From Trichomonas vaginalis G3 (Eukaryota > Parabasalia > Trichomonadida > Trichomonadidae), in the NCBI RefSeq assembly GCF_026262505.1, contig NC_067203.1:9052001-9116000 (forward strand): 64,000 nucleotides of DNA, given 5' to 3'. The notes beneath the pieces were generated by a model. It was not told where the DNA came from, did no database searches, and saw only the letters and a list, made by a program, of their open reading frames with translations. Both the position numbers and the translations under genes were made by a program. Below, in pieces: positions 19,997 through 28,941 of the stretch (the stretch's first letter is position 1; every line of letters begins with the position of its first letter).

Positions 19997-20854
19997 ATGT
20001 ATAGACAAATACCTTTAACTGTTGCGTTCAGTAGTGAAAACCCTGACGTCAAAATAAAGGGGAACAGAGTAACGTTTAAGTTTCCAACAGACTGGATTGT
20101 GAACATAAATGAAGAGAAGTACATTGGCATAACATCTATGTATATAACACGTGCTTTCAGAAAGGTTGACTTTATACTTCAAGTCGAGATAGAAAATGAC
20201 GAACAGTCTTTAAGCGCCCAAAACATTCACATATACAAATACTTTAAAGACGATACAACATTGTTGCAATGTATGATTTCATTTAATGAGATGTTCGAGA
20301 AAAAGTTCAACATTGAAGTACAAACTTTACAGCCTTTACGTGAGTTTCTTGCACAACTGAAAGAAGAAGGTAGTCAGCCACAACTTATAGACTTTCATTA
20401 TGAATTTAATGAAAATGAAGATGGAACTCATGACTGTCAATTCATTGTATTCTCACCATTCAATGAAGTCGCTAAAGAGAAAAAAAATCCATTACGTATA
20501 AGGTTTCAAATCTCTGAACCAAGTGATGATTTTAAGAATGTTTTCAATTATGATGCAATGCTTCCGAGGAAAAATGAATTTTCAAAGATTGTAACACCTG
20601 GCATTTGGGATAGAAAGCAAGCTATATTATATTCAAACTTAAGTAAGGGAGTTGAAAATGAGTTCATTGGTCATACAAGAACTTCACCACTTCCTAACCC
20701 TAAATACTATAAATTAACTGGCTTCAATCGTGAGTTTTGGATAGACATGTTCTCCACTCATGACCATAAATGTCCAGTGTTCTTGCCTCCAGACCATAAG
20801 GACTGTCTCTACATTGAAGCACAACTCTTAAACTCTACCATCGCAGTATTGTAA
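19997..20854 (+). CDS. Putative structural protein (minor capsid-like paralogue)
   Basis: 285 residues, beta-rich. It opens with VAFSSENPDVKI and then FKFPTDWIVNINEEKYIGIT, a pattern that resembles the YEYPRHWVEYVGGEKAIEIR region of the protein at 35347-36227 and the equivalent in Polinton 2, so the two are probably paralogues. No enzyme motif. In this context a minor capsid or penton role is plausible but not demonstrated. Starts 24 bases after the preceding gene, probably with its own TTTATTTTTATCC leader. Confidence 0.6.
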   Translation: MYRQIPLTVAFSSENPDVKIKGNRVTFKFPTDWIVNINEEKYIGITSMYITRAFRKVDFILQVEIENDEQSLSAQNIHIYKYFKDDTTLLQCMISFNEMFEKKFNIEVQTLQPLREFLAQLKEEGSQPQLIDFHYEFNENEDGTHDCQFIVFSPFNEVAKEKKNPLRIRFQISEPSDDFKNVFNYDAMLPRKNEFSKIVTPGIWDRKQAILYSNLSKGVENEFIGHTRTSPLPNPKYYKLTGFNREFWIDMFSTHDHKCPVFLPPDHKDCLYIEAQLLNSTIAVL

Positions 20855-20939
20855 AATCTACGCTAGCTTTATTTTTATCACGAATGACCTCATTGCTGAC
20901 AAAAATAAGCCGCTAGCGGCAAGGGCGAAGCCCATGACC
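20855..20939. other. Convergent intergenic spacer with double hairpin
   Basis: Spacer between the 285-residue gene and the polymerase region. GCCGCTAGCGGC (20909-20920) and GGGCGAAGCCC (20923-20933) form two adjacent hairpins. ATGACCTCA occurs on both sides (20884-20892 and 20934-20942). Confidence 0.75.
20909..20933. repeat. Mini-hairpin 1 (double)
   Basis: GCCGCTAGCGGC plus GGGCGAAGCCC separated by AA, in an otherwise AT-rich spacer. Confidence 0.8.
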
Positions 20940-23301
20940 TCAGAACTTCAACTTACGAATAAAGCTTGTTTTAGTCGTTATTGAAAAGTTGAACTTTTCA
21001 GCAAAGCAAGGTTGACATGACTTACATAAGTCGAATGCAATCTCTTGACCATCATAAAGTGCTTTGTAAAGTTTCATTAAACTGAACTCAGAGTCTTTGT
21101 CATATGTTCCAACAGGTATGTGAATGTTCTTATCTTCATTGTAATAGCATTGTATAGCTTCAGGAAACATTTCATTAGCGGTTAAAGCAATAACATCTTG
21201 CTTCACGCCTTTCATTCTGCAGTGAAATGCAACTTCATTTAAATCGTTAGTGAGTAAGTCTATGTAGGTCTTCTTTCCACAGAAAATACTTTTATAAGCT
21301 AAACTTTGTTTTCCAGGTGTTATTTCTGCAAAGTCGCTATGAAATTGACCAAGGTTCTTTCCTATAAGTTCGCGACCATATCTCTTCTTAAACTCTGCTG
21401 CAAGCTTTGGGATGTCTTCATTATATAAGTGCATACTGTCGGTATCCTGGTAAAAGATTTGAAGTCCCATGTCCTCTGCAGTACAGAATACTTCATTCAT
21501 AATACGTTTTGACATAGACAGAATATTAACACCAAGTGGACAGAAGTTAAAGTGTCTGCAAATGCTTTTCGTTAGCTTGAAAATAGTTTTATCTGAACCA
21601 TCCAAACCTTCGAACTTCACTATATGGTTGTAATTTCTTATAGCATATCTTATAGCATCTTTGTCATTTACTATGGTTATTTTTGACTCAATAGGAGATA
21701 GAATAGTTTTGCCATAAATGCTGTTCAGAATGAGTTTTATAATTTCTTGCAAAGGGGTTTCCTTCTTTCTTATACTTTAACCTTAACTCAAACAACTTCT
21801 TTACTTCATCTCTTATTCTCATATCTCTGTTTCCATCGTAATAGTATCCTTGCAACACTTCACATTTGACACCTTGATATTTTATGAGGTCTTGTAATGT
21901 TATATGGTCAACATGCATGAGACAGCAAGTGTTTGAACTTCTTGGAACGTTAAGTTCTGGATTTAGTTCAGGGTCGCAAACTATTAAATGAAAGTGTCTG
22001 GGTATACCAATCTCTGTTATCTTAATGAGAACAAAGAAGCCAGACATAAACTTTTCACCAATGGGTTCCTTTTGGTCATCATCGAATAAATGTCTCATGA
22101 GATACTCTGTGCTTAGCATCTCATCCTTCAATACTTTTGGAATTCCTTCTAAAGTATAAAGTCTTGCTATAGCTGAAGGATATAATGAAACAGTGTCGAA
22201 GTCAGCAATGAGTTTCTTTTTGCTCTTTTGTTTCATGTTATCTGACAACATACATCTTCCACCTTGAATGCATCTCGAAATAAATTCTCTTGGTTTATTT
22301 GAGAGGTCATAAAGATTTCCATTCGGGAAGTATACTCTGTTCTCAAACAATTTGTTAGCAATAGAACAAATACTAACGTAGTCATAAACGTTTAAATCAA
22401 ACTCTTTCAATAAGTCATTGCGGAACTTTACAAAACCTTCTCTTAAAATTCTTACATCTTGTTTGCAGTAAAACGTGCTATATTTTTCTAAGTCGAAGTG
22501 GTTTTCATCTATTCTGCAACCTTTGATGGAATCTATGTTCTTCATAAATGTATCTGCATCATGGATAAACTTACATGCTTCAGAAATGACACCAGTTCTG
22601 TTGTCATTTGCTAACAAAACACTGCTGTAGTAGTTATATGGAAATACTTCTTTCGGTCCTGTTTGTAAGTTAAACATAGCAGGAAATAGTTTAAGCTTCT
22701 TATTTATAACACTGTAAGAGTCTTTTATAATAATTGCCCGTCCTTTATATAAACCAGTTATTTGCATTGTTCGTGAACCTTTAATGATGGGAGTTCCTTT
22801 CACTTCTGTCATGTGTCTTAAGATGAAGTTTATGTCATAACTGAGGTTATGGAAATATATTAAACTCTTGTCAGGAAGTCTTTCCAAAAATTCTGTTGCA
22901 CAGTTTTGACCCCAAATGCTTTCACTAACTGAACCATCTTCACTGTCATAACAGATGTTAAAAGCTTTATGAAAGCCATCCGTACTACACTCAAAGTCAG
23001 CAAAGAAAACGTGCTCAGGTATGAATTTACATTTAGCTTTATTTACTTCTTTTGACTCTGCTTTCTTCTTCAGTTGTACACAATACTTTGGAGCATATGT
23101 CAAATCTTTAAATGGTGCAAGGTTCTGTTTATATAAGTCAGTAGTATATGTGAAAAGTTCTCCATAAGAAATAGGTTCGAAATATTTGCACTCCCACAAT
23201 GTTTTCATAACATCCCATAACGGTGTTGTTCTATCATAACGAACTACATATTTATTCTCTCTCTTTGTATATATTATCTTCATCTGTTTCTCAATGTTCA
23301 T
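20940..23301 (-). pseudogene. Protein-primed DNA polymerase B (Polinton pPolB), broken
   Basis: Family-B, protein-primed polymerase that replicates Polintons. Visible motifs: Exo I FFADFECSTDGF, Exo II around FHNLSYDINFILRHM, polymerase motif A ADFDTVSLYPSAIARLY, motif B-like QEIIKLILNSIYGKT, and motif C YQDTDSMHL. The 3'-5' exonuclease precedes the polymerase domain, and the TPR-like inserts of protein-primed enzymes fit the spacing. The gene is not whole. It lies directly downstream of the 23314-24516 reading frame in the same direction. Confidence 0.88.
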
Positions 23302-23313
23302 TCCACCACACTT

Positions 23314-24516
23314 TCAGATTTCTTTATAGTTTCGAATGAAGTATGTTGTCATTGGAAGTCTTTCATTTAGCATGTAGTGGTCTTCAACAAGAAGTAAGTC
23401 AATAGTTCTAACAGTTTCGCATTCTTTTGGTATATATCTCTTTATTTCATTATGTCTTGAGTCATTGAAATAACCAATGGTAACATTAAATGCTATACCT
23501 GTTGCGTCAGAAATTTCTTGTACTTTACTTTGAGGAAAGTCTCTAACACGAATGACTTCTCTCATGTGGTCAATAGTTTCTTCATTTACTCCAGCCTGAA
23601 TGCAAGCATAAACGAAACAATTGTCCTCTGTCATAAGTGTTGCAGTTCTTTTGTTCAGTTCATTGAAGATTTGGTAGCGTTCAAGATTTATAGGTAATGT
23701 GCAAAGATACTTCCAGAACTGACCGCTTCTCTTCTTATAAAACTTCTTTTCACCATTATCTTTCCAAAAGCTTTCTATAAGTGCTGGGTTTCCTGTTTGC
23801 TTAAGAGCTTCCAAAATGGCTTTCTGGTCATTTGTCAGTGTGCTTTCATCTCTATATGGTCTCTTTTTTGGTTTGCCTTTCTTTACATCTGACATCGTTA
23901 AGCCTTCATATTCTGTTAAATCATACATCTTTATTTCGGTAAGATTCTTTATGTTTGTCAAGAAGAAGTCATAGTGCATTTCAACAATACCTGCAGCATT
24001 TGCTTCTATCTCTGATATAAAGTTCTCCTTCAAGAGCTGATGTAGTAATGTTCCAATATTATTGAGGTTTAACGTAGAACATTCATACTTTCCACCAAGT
24101 TTATAACATACCATCCATCTCTGTTGGGAGTTTATTTTAATTTTCTCTAAGAGTCTCATGAAAACCTTACCGAAATGTTTGTGTAAGTAGTCTCTGTTTG
24201 GTTCATCTAAAGCTTCGATGTTAAAGTCAATGAGTCTATTGCCTGACTTCACATTTCTCTTCCTATTCTCTTCATCTTTCTTTAACCATCTCTCACCTTC
24301 TTTTGGTTTGTCGTCAATGGAACGAATGACATCGTTAGCTTTACGAACTTGTTCTATAGCACTTTTAAACATCTCTCTTCTCTGTTGTTTCAGTGTGTCG
24401 TCTCTTCTTCTTGTTTCACCAACGTTTGCATTTGTTATGTCAAACATTTCTTGACGAACATCATGTGAAAGAGCTTTACGAGTATGACCAACGTTCGCAT
24501 TTGTTATGTCAAACAT
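23314..24516 (-). CDS. N-terminal-region reading frame next to pPolB
   Basis: 400 residues, same strand as and 12 bases from the polymerase region. It begins with two near-identical repeats (EMFDITNANVG...) followed by a basic helical part and a C-terminal module (FVYACIQAGVNEETIDHM, then TIDLLLVEDHYMLNERLP, TTYFIRNY). Polinton polymerases often carry long N-terminal extensions of this sort, sometimes suggested to supply the terminal protein. I cannot assign an enzyme fold. The peptide repeat also extends a little upstream of this frame. Confidence 0.6.
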   Translation of the reverse strand: MFDITNANVGHTRKALSHDVRQEMFDITNANVGETRRRDDTLKQQRREMFKSAIEQVRKANDVIRSIDDKPKEGERWLKKDEENRKRNVKSGNRLIDFNIEALDEPNRDYLHKHFGKVFMRLLEKIKINSQQRWMVCYKLGGKYECSTLNLNNIGTLLHQLLKENFISEIEANAAGIVEMHYDFFLTNIKNLTEIKMYDLTEYEGLTMSDVKKGKPKKRPYRDESTLTNDQKAILEALKQTGNPALIESFWKDNGEKKFYKKRSGQFWKYLCTLPINLERYQIFNELNKRTATLMTEDNCFVYACIQAGVNEETIDHMREVIRVRDFPQSKVQEISDATGIAFNVTIGYFNDSRHNEIKRYIPKECETVRTIDLLLVEDHYMLNERLPMTTYFIRNYKEI

Positions 24517-24855
24517 TTCTCTTCTTACTTCATGAGGTATTGAACGTCTATGATATAAGTCAATAGCAACGTCATTTAAAGGAAAAGTTTTGTTATTAAT
24601 GTATCATCATGAATTCTATCATAACTTATTGCACCATTATAGTCTTTAATGAAGTCAGCGAGTGCTTTTTTGTTTGTTGCGTAATGCTTTGCAACATCTA
24701 TATTAGCTTCTGTAAGAAGTTGTTTTTATTTCCGAGTGTTCTAACTTAGACAACTTCCGATACATCTTTAGTAGGAAATAAAAAAAATATTTTTGAAAAA
24801 ATTAGATTAGATTTTTTTAAGTTATTTTTCAAAATAATTTAATATTTTTATTATA
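24517..24855. other. Upstream flank of the polymerase region
   Basis: Residual coding character on the minus strand near 24520-24735, then an AT-rich divergent promoter region (24740-24850) with long A/T tracts in front of the 24856 gene. Confidence 0.4.
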
Positions 24856-25146
24856 ATGAAACACATGCAAGATTGCAAGTTCTTTTCATACAATGCTCTC
24901 GCTAATGCCATCAAGAATGAGTTCAATAATGCTTCAAACGTTAATGTTATCTTTAACAAGAAGTTTGTGAAAGAATCTAAGTTTGGTCAGTATGTCAGAC
25001 CATTAGCTATCGTCATTGACCGCAAACGTTATACTTCACAAGAGTTAGCAGTAGTTTTGAAACAAAAGGGTTTCTTCGTGAATGTCAAAGATACTCATTA
25101 TACTATTATAAAGACTCCAACATTGACTTCTTCAGTATTGCTATGA
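24856..25146 (+). CDS. Small unknown gene
   Basis: 96 residues: NALANAIKNEFNNASNVNVIFNKKF, RPLAIVIDRKRYTSQELAVVLK, alternating helix/strand pattern such as a small alpha/beta domain. No family recognised. Coding character continues weakly to about 25357, so the element's gene may be longer or decayed. Divergent from the polymerase region. Confidence 0.45.
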   Translation: MKHMQDCKFFSYNALANAIKNEFNNASNVNVIFNKKFVKESKFGQYVRPLAIVIDRKRYTSQELAVVLKQKGFFVNVKDTHYTIIKTPTLTSSVLL

Positions 25147-25344
25147 ATCTTTCCGAACAGAAAAATATAAGAAGGGTGAAACAAATGTGAAATATTATCC
25201 TTCATCTCTGAAGACAATAACGAACAAAGATGTTATACAAAAGTTCTTACCAAAGGTTGAAGAAGCTTCTATTGACATTGACGAAGGAAGTGAAATGGTT
25301 GAAGAAATTGACCCTGAAGCTATTTTAACCAAAAATATATTTTT

Positions 25345-25379
25345 GGTGAAGAGATGAGATTTCACCTGTTTTTTCACCT
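25345..25379 (+). promoter_or_regulatory. GGTGAA/TTCACC cluster, short copy
   Basis: GGTGAAGAGATGAGATTTCACC then one more TTCACC; 35 bp instead of 47. Confidence 0.6.
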
Positions 25380-25566
25380 CATTCTCTCTTCGTTAATGTT
25401 GTCGTGACTTCTTCGTTAATGTTGTCGTGACTTCATCTTCCTCCTTGAAGTTATCGAAATATTCTGTTATTTTTTCCTTCAGTAATGGTAAGTCTTCTTT
25501 GAAGGTAAGTATTGTGCAACCTTTGATGTCATAGTGTGTTTGAGGAAGAGTTTTTGACAATTTCTT
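25380..25566. other. Spacer with duplicated 20-bp segment
   Basis: CTTCGTTAATGTTGTCGTGA is present twice in tandem near 25387-25430. The rest has minus-strand coding-like composition but no supported gene. Confidence 0.45.
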
Positions 25567-26256
25567 TTATTTGCTCATTCGGTTCATTGAAATCGGTAAG
25601 TTTTCACGATAGAACCAGTTTCTGTCAGATTTATATATTTTAGCAAGGTCGTAAAAGCTTTTGTTGTTTCTTCTGACTAAATGCAACATAACCATATCTC
25701 TGTCTTCTTCATTCTCCATCTCTTCAGCGTAAATCATATACTTATAACTCTTTTCCTTTCCTTTTGGTACTGAACGTGGTATTCTTTTCTGTATGCTTTT
25801 GTCTTTGGATTCAATGACTTCATCTTTTGCTTGAAGTTTCTTTTCCATCTCTCCACGTTCTGCTTTATATAGTTCATCTAACATCATGAAAATATAACAA
25901 GCATAACGAGGTGAAGCCCACATTGCTACAGCATTTACTAAAAGTCTATGAACATAATAACCTTTCAAACCAGGAGCCAAATTCTTGCGATTTTCGTACG
26001 GAATCTCTTCCCTCGGTTTTCCGAGGGAAGCAATCATATGAGGAAATTCTTCTAAAAGTTCTTTTGTCTGTTGGTTTTCAAACCAATGATATGCTTGCTT
26101 TGTAGAACGAAGAGCGTTCATTATACTTTGCATTTGATACATATCATCTTTGACAGAACGAATGAGACGTAACTGTTTGTTATACTGTATGTATTCGTAT
26201 TCTTCATTTATGACTTCATGAACGATAGCAGTTGTTGTGTTCTCTAATGTTGACAT
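25567..26256 (-). CDS. KilA-N domain protein
   Basis: 229 residues. Residues about 45-135 have the KilA-N pattern: AYHWFENQQTKELLEE, the linker, then GLKGYYVHRLLVNAVAMWASPRYACYIFMMLDEL. KilA-N is a DNA-binding fold shared with APSES and found widely in large DNA viruses and phages. A charged coiled-coil segment (RGEMEKKLQAKDEVIESKD) and a basic C-terminal module follow, the usual layout in viral KilA-N proteins. A 24-bp perfect hairpin is read in frame at SLGKPREE. Likely a regulator or genome-associated protein of the element. Confidence 0.75.
   Translation of the reverse strand: MSTLENTTTAIVHEVINEEYEYIQYNKQLRLIRSVKDDMYQMQSIMNALRSTKQAYHWFENQQTKELLEEFPHMIASLGKPREEIPYENRKNLAPGLKGYYVHRLLVNAVAMWASPRYACYIFMMLDELYKAERGEMEKKLQAKDEVIESKDKSIQKRIPRSVPKGKEKSYKYMIYAEEMENEEDRDMVMLHLVRRNNKSFYDLAKIYKSDRNWFYRENLPISMNRMSK
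26007..26030. repeat. Mini-hairpin 2 (single, 10-bp stem)
   Basis: CTTCCCTCGG-TTTT-CCGAGGGAAG, perfect 10-bp stem with 4-nt loop, inside the KilA-N gene. Confidence 0.8.
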
Positions 26257-26343
26257 ATCTGTCTTTACATACAGGATAAAAAAATAAATAAAATAAAATT
26301 AGCGTTATTTCCTGACTTTCACAAAAGACCAAAAATAAACGCT

Positions 26344-27705
26344 TTACATGTATTTTTCAGCAACTTCGTCAAATAATTTTATAGCTTTATCTATCTCATC
26401 TACTTCAAACGTTTCTTTACCTTTCGTGGGAGCACCATACATTTTCTCAAAAACTTCAAGCAGTTCTGTTTCAGCAGCTCTCATATCATTAACAAACACA
26501 ACCTTGACTCTATTGACTGTACTGTCATATCTTTGAGTTATATTATATGTCCTTCCTATCTTATATCTTTTTGTGTTGAAGTCCTTCGGTTTCTGAACGA
26601 TGTAAAGTAAGCCTTCACTGCAACGTTCCGTATCGAATGAACCATATGTTATGAAGTTATATCCAACAACTGGGTCAATCCATAACAAAACTATTGGTAT
26701 AAGACTTTTGTCTATAAGATATGCTGTAGTTCCATAGAATTTTACTGATATCATAAGCTCAGGATTTCTTGTCAAAATTTTCTGAGTTGAAGCAATTCTA
26801 ACCCAGTCCTGCGGTCTCTTTCCAGATGGAGATATAATGTCTGACAAAGAATATTTGTTGTATTTCTTTGAGTATCTTACGTTTAAATCACCTATTCTAA
26901 CCACTTTGGTGTCATTGTCTATCTTTCCAACTGTTTCAAACTCAATGTTTGTCATTTCTTTCTTTAAGTCTGCATAGTCGTTTCTCATTCTTTCTATCTC
27001 TTTGACGGCGTAGTTATATTTCCTCATTGCTGCTTTACATTTAGAACATTGTGGGTTCATTTTTGCATTATACATTGAAATTTGACCTGCTAGAACAACT
27101 AAGGCGTCAATGGTTTTCTTTAACTCAAAAGTTGTTGGTTTTATTTGTCCATTCCATATTTTACATCTTTTATCTTTATCTCTTATCTGCCATACACATT
27201 CAGCAACTAACGAAACAAAGTTGTCGTAGGTCTTAAATTCTTCAGATTTATATATGTCAGAAATGTTTTTATATACCATGTCGCAATCTTTGTCCATAAC
27301 CTTATGGTTGCAATGAAATCCTAGAAACTCATAGTTTACCTTACGAATGAACTTCTTTATTTCTACTGAGTCAGTTGGTTTCACTTCTATTTCATCGAAT
27401 TCAGGAATAGTGAGTTTTTGTTGTTGGATTTCAGGCAATTTGGGTAAATGGTCAATAATGTCCTGCATTTCATAAAGATACTGTTCATTTTCTTCATCTT
27501 TCGCACTACAGTCTAAATTACTTGTTAAAAGTTCTTGCTTAATTCTTTGTATTTCTGTCTCAAAAGTATATGAAGAAGGAATGAAGCTTTCCATCTCTAC
27601 CAACATTGACGTAGGATTCATGACTAACGAGTTAGGTGAAGTTGTTGTGGACAGAGTCCCGCCGTTCGCGGCTTGAAGTGTTGTAGAACCTATTGTTGAA
27701 ATCAT
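26344..27705 (-). CDS. KilA-N-like plus T5orf172 (GIY-YIG) protein
   Basis: 453 residues. After a Ser/Thr-rich start and a helical N-terminal domain containing a CSKC motif, residues about 270-350 (KYNKYSLSDIISPSGKRP, QDWVRIAST) resemble KilA-N. The C terminus has the T5orf172/MUG113 branch of GIY-YIG folds: EGLLYIVQKPKDFNTKRYKI, GRTYNITQRYDS, and ETELLEVFEKMYGA. Such KilA-N/GIY-YIG fusions are known from giant viruses and phages; a nuclease role is likely from the fold but untested. Polinton 2 carries the same gene from 63569. An in-frame double hairpin adds residues near the N terminus. Confidence 0.75.
   Translation of the reverse strand: MISTIGSTTLQAANGGTLSTTTSPNSLVMNPTSMLVEMESFIPSSYTFETEIQRIKQELLTSNLDCSAKDEENEQYLYEMQDIIDHLPKLPEIQQQKLTIPEFDEIEVKPTDSVEIKKFIRKVNYEFLGFHCNHKVMDKDCDMVYKNISDIYKSEEFKTYDNFVSLVAECVWQIRDKDKRCKIWNGQIKPTTFELKKTIDALVVLAGQISMYNAKMNPQCSKCKAAMRKYNYAVKEIERMRNDYADLKKEMTNIEFETVGKIDNDTKVVRIGDLNVRYSKKYNKYSLSDIISPSGKRPQDWVRIASTQKILTRNPELMISVKFYGTTAYLIDKSLIPIVLLWIDPVVGYNFITYGSFDTERCSEGLLYIVQKPKDFNTKRYKIGRTYNITQRYDSTVNRVKVVFVNDMRAAETELLEVFEKMYGAPTKGKETFEVDEIDKAIKLFDEVAEKYM
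27649..27672. repeat. Mini-hairpin 3 (double)
   Basis: GGACAGAGTCC (27649-27659) and GCCGTTCGCGGC (27661-27672) inside the KilA-N/GIY-YIG gene. The matching gene in Polinton 2 lacks this insert at the same position. Confidence 0.85.
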
Positions 27706-27941
27706 ATCTTACATACAAAATAAAAATTTTTCTTAGAAAAAAACTAGCGTTATTTTTCTTTCATAAGGAAATGTCAAAAATTCATGATTTTCGAGAGTTT
27801 TAGACCATGTTAGAAAAGTGGTTAGAAAACGTGTTAGATCTAACATTCTAACATAAATAAAGTTTATGTTAAAATAAATGGTACCATTAATAATATCATG
27901 ACTGTTCTCATTCATGTCTGATTTACATCTAATGAAAAAGT

Positions 27942-28922
27942 TTAGAAGAATTTTCTTATTCTTTCTGGCATGTTTTTATCTTTCCAGTACTCCCGCTCTA
28001 ATGGTCCCAGATGAGTTGGTTTAGATTCTCTCAAGTTCTTAGATGGTATAACATCTTCAACGCCTCCTTCATATCTTACTTTATAAGTGTCATCGTTTAT
28101 GTTGTAGTCAAGTATTTCAATAACCACTCCTCGCTTTGCTTCGTCAATGGTTTCAGCAAGTTTGCCATTACTACTTTCAACTAATTTATGTCGAGGGTAA
28201 AATGCTATGGAGTCGTCAGCAGCTTTTATAAGATATCCATTACCTTGTGTAGAGTCTACGATATAATAGTTTCTACTTAACCTTAAACGTTTCTTTGTCA
28301 ACGGTTTGTCGTCAAGAACTACACGAACTTTTGTACCAGGAATGAGGGTAAATTGTGTTGAATTTCTGATATTTTGTGTTTGGCTTCGTTTCTTTTGTAT
28401 ATACTTTTCTTCTTGATTTAAATCTCTGAGCGTTCTTATGAAGCGGTTAATGATACCGAGTATGTTATGGTTATGGTCTTCAGTAGTGTAGTGAGTTATG
28501 TTATGCTTAATGAGAAAATCTGTGATTTCATTGCTGAGGTATGCACTGTCTTGGTCTGATGTTAAAGTACTTGGGCTATGTTCTGCTACAAACTTTTGTA
28601 AAACTCTTAACACTTCACGAGTTCCTTTATTTTTCATTGGATATGCATATGCTTTACGAGTGTTAACATTAATGAAGATGAGGAATGGTTTATGACCACA
28701 TTTTCTGCTTTGAATGAGAGTGTCAAATTGGTATGCGTCAGGAGTGTTGGAGTAAATTGGTAAAAAGTAGTCGTAAGGGTTTATTTTTGTTTGATGTACA
28801 ACATTTTTGTCAAAGAACCTTTTCACTTCAGCTCTGTTAGTAAATCCCCAACTCTTTGCAGCTTCATTGAATTTCTTAAATGACCTCCATGGATGTTGTT
28901 CGAATACTTCTTTCAAGCTCAT
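27942..28922 (-). CDS. Polinton retroviral-type integrase
   Basis: 326 residues. It begins MSLKEVFEQHPWRSFKKFNE, a helical DNA-binding start, followed by the RNase-H-like core: AYQFDTLIQSRK, FINVNTRKAYAYPMKNK, TSDQDSAYLSNEITDF, and INRFIRTLRDLNQ. A chromodomain-like C-terminal segment follows (VVIEILDYNINDDTYKVRYEG). This enzyme inserts Polinton DNA and makes 6-bp duplications. Near-identical to the Polinton 2 protein at 61251-62336, though the two copies differ in length. An ACTTTACATAA leader precedes the ATG. Confidence 0.88.
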   Translation of the reverse strand: MSLKEVFEQHPWRSFKKFNEAAKSWGFTNRAEVKRFFDKNVVHQTKINPYDYFLPIYSNTPDAYQFDTLIQSRKCGHKPFLIFINVNTRKAYAYPMKNKGTREVLRVLQKFVAEHSPSTLTSDQDSAYLSNEITDFLIKHNITHYTTEDHNHNILGIINRFIRTLRDLNQEEKYIQKKRSQTQNIRNSTQFTLIPGTKVRVVLDDKPLTKKRLRLSRNYYIVDSTQGNGYLIKAADDSIAFYPRHKLVESSNGKLAETIDEAKRGVVIEILDYNINDDTYKVRYEGGVEDVIPSKNLRESKPTHLGPLEREYWKDKNMPERIRKFF

Positions 28923-28941
28923 TTATGTAAAGTTAAAGATT

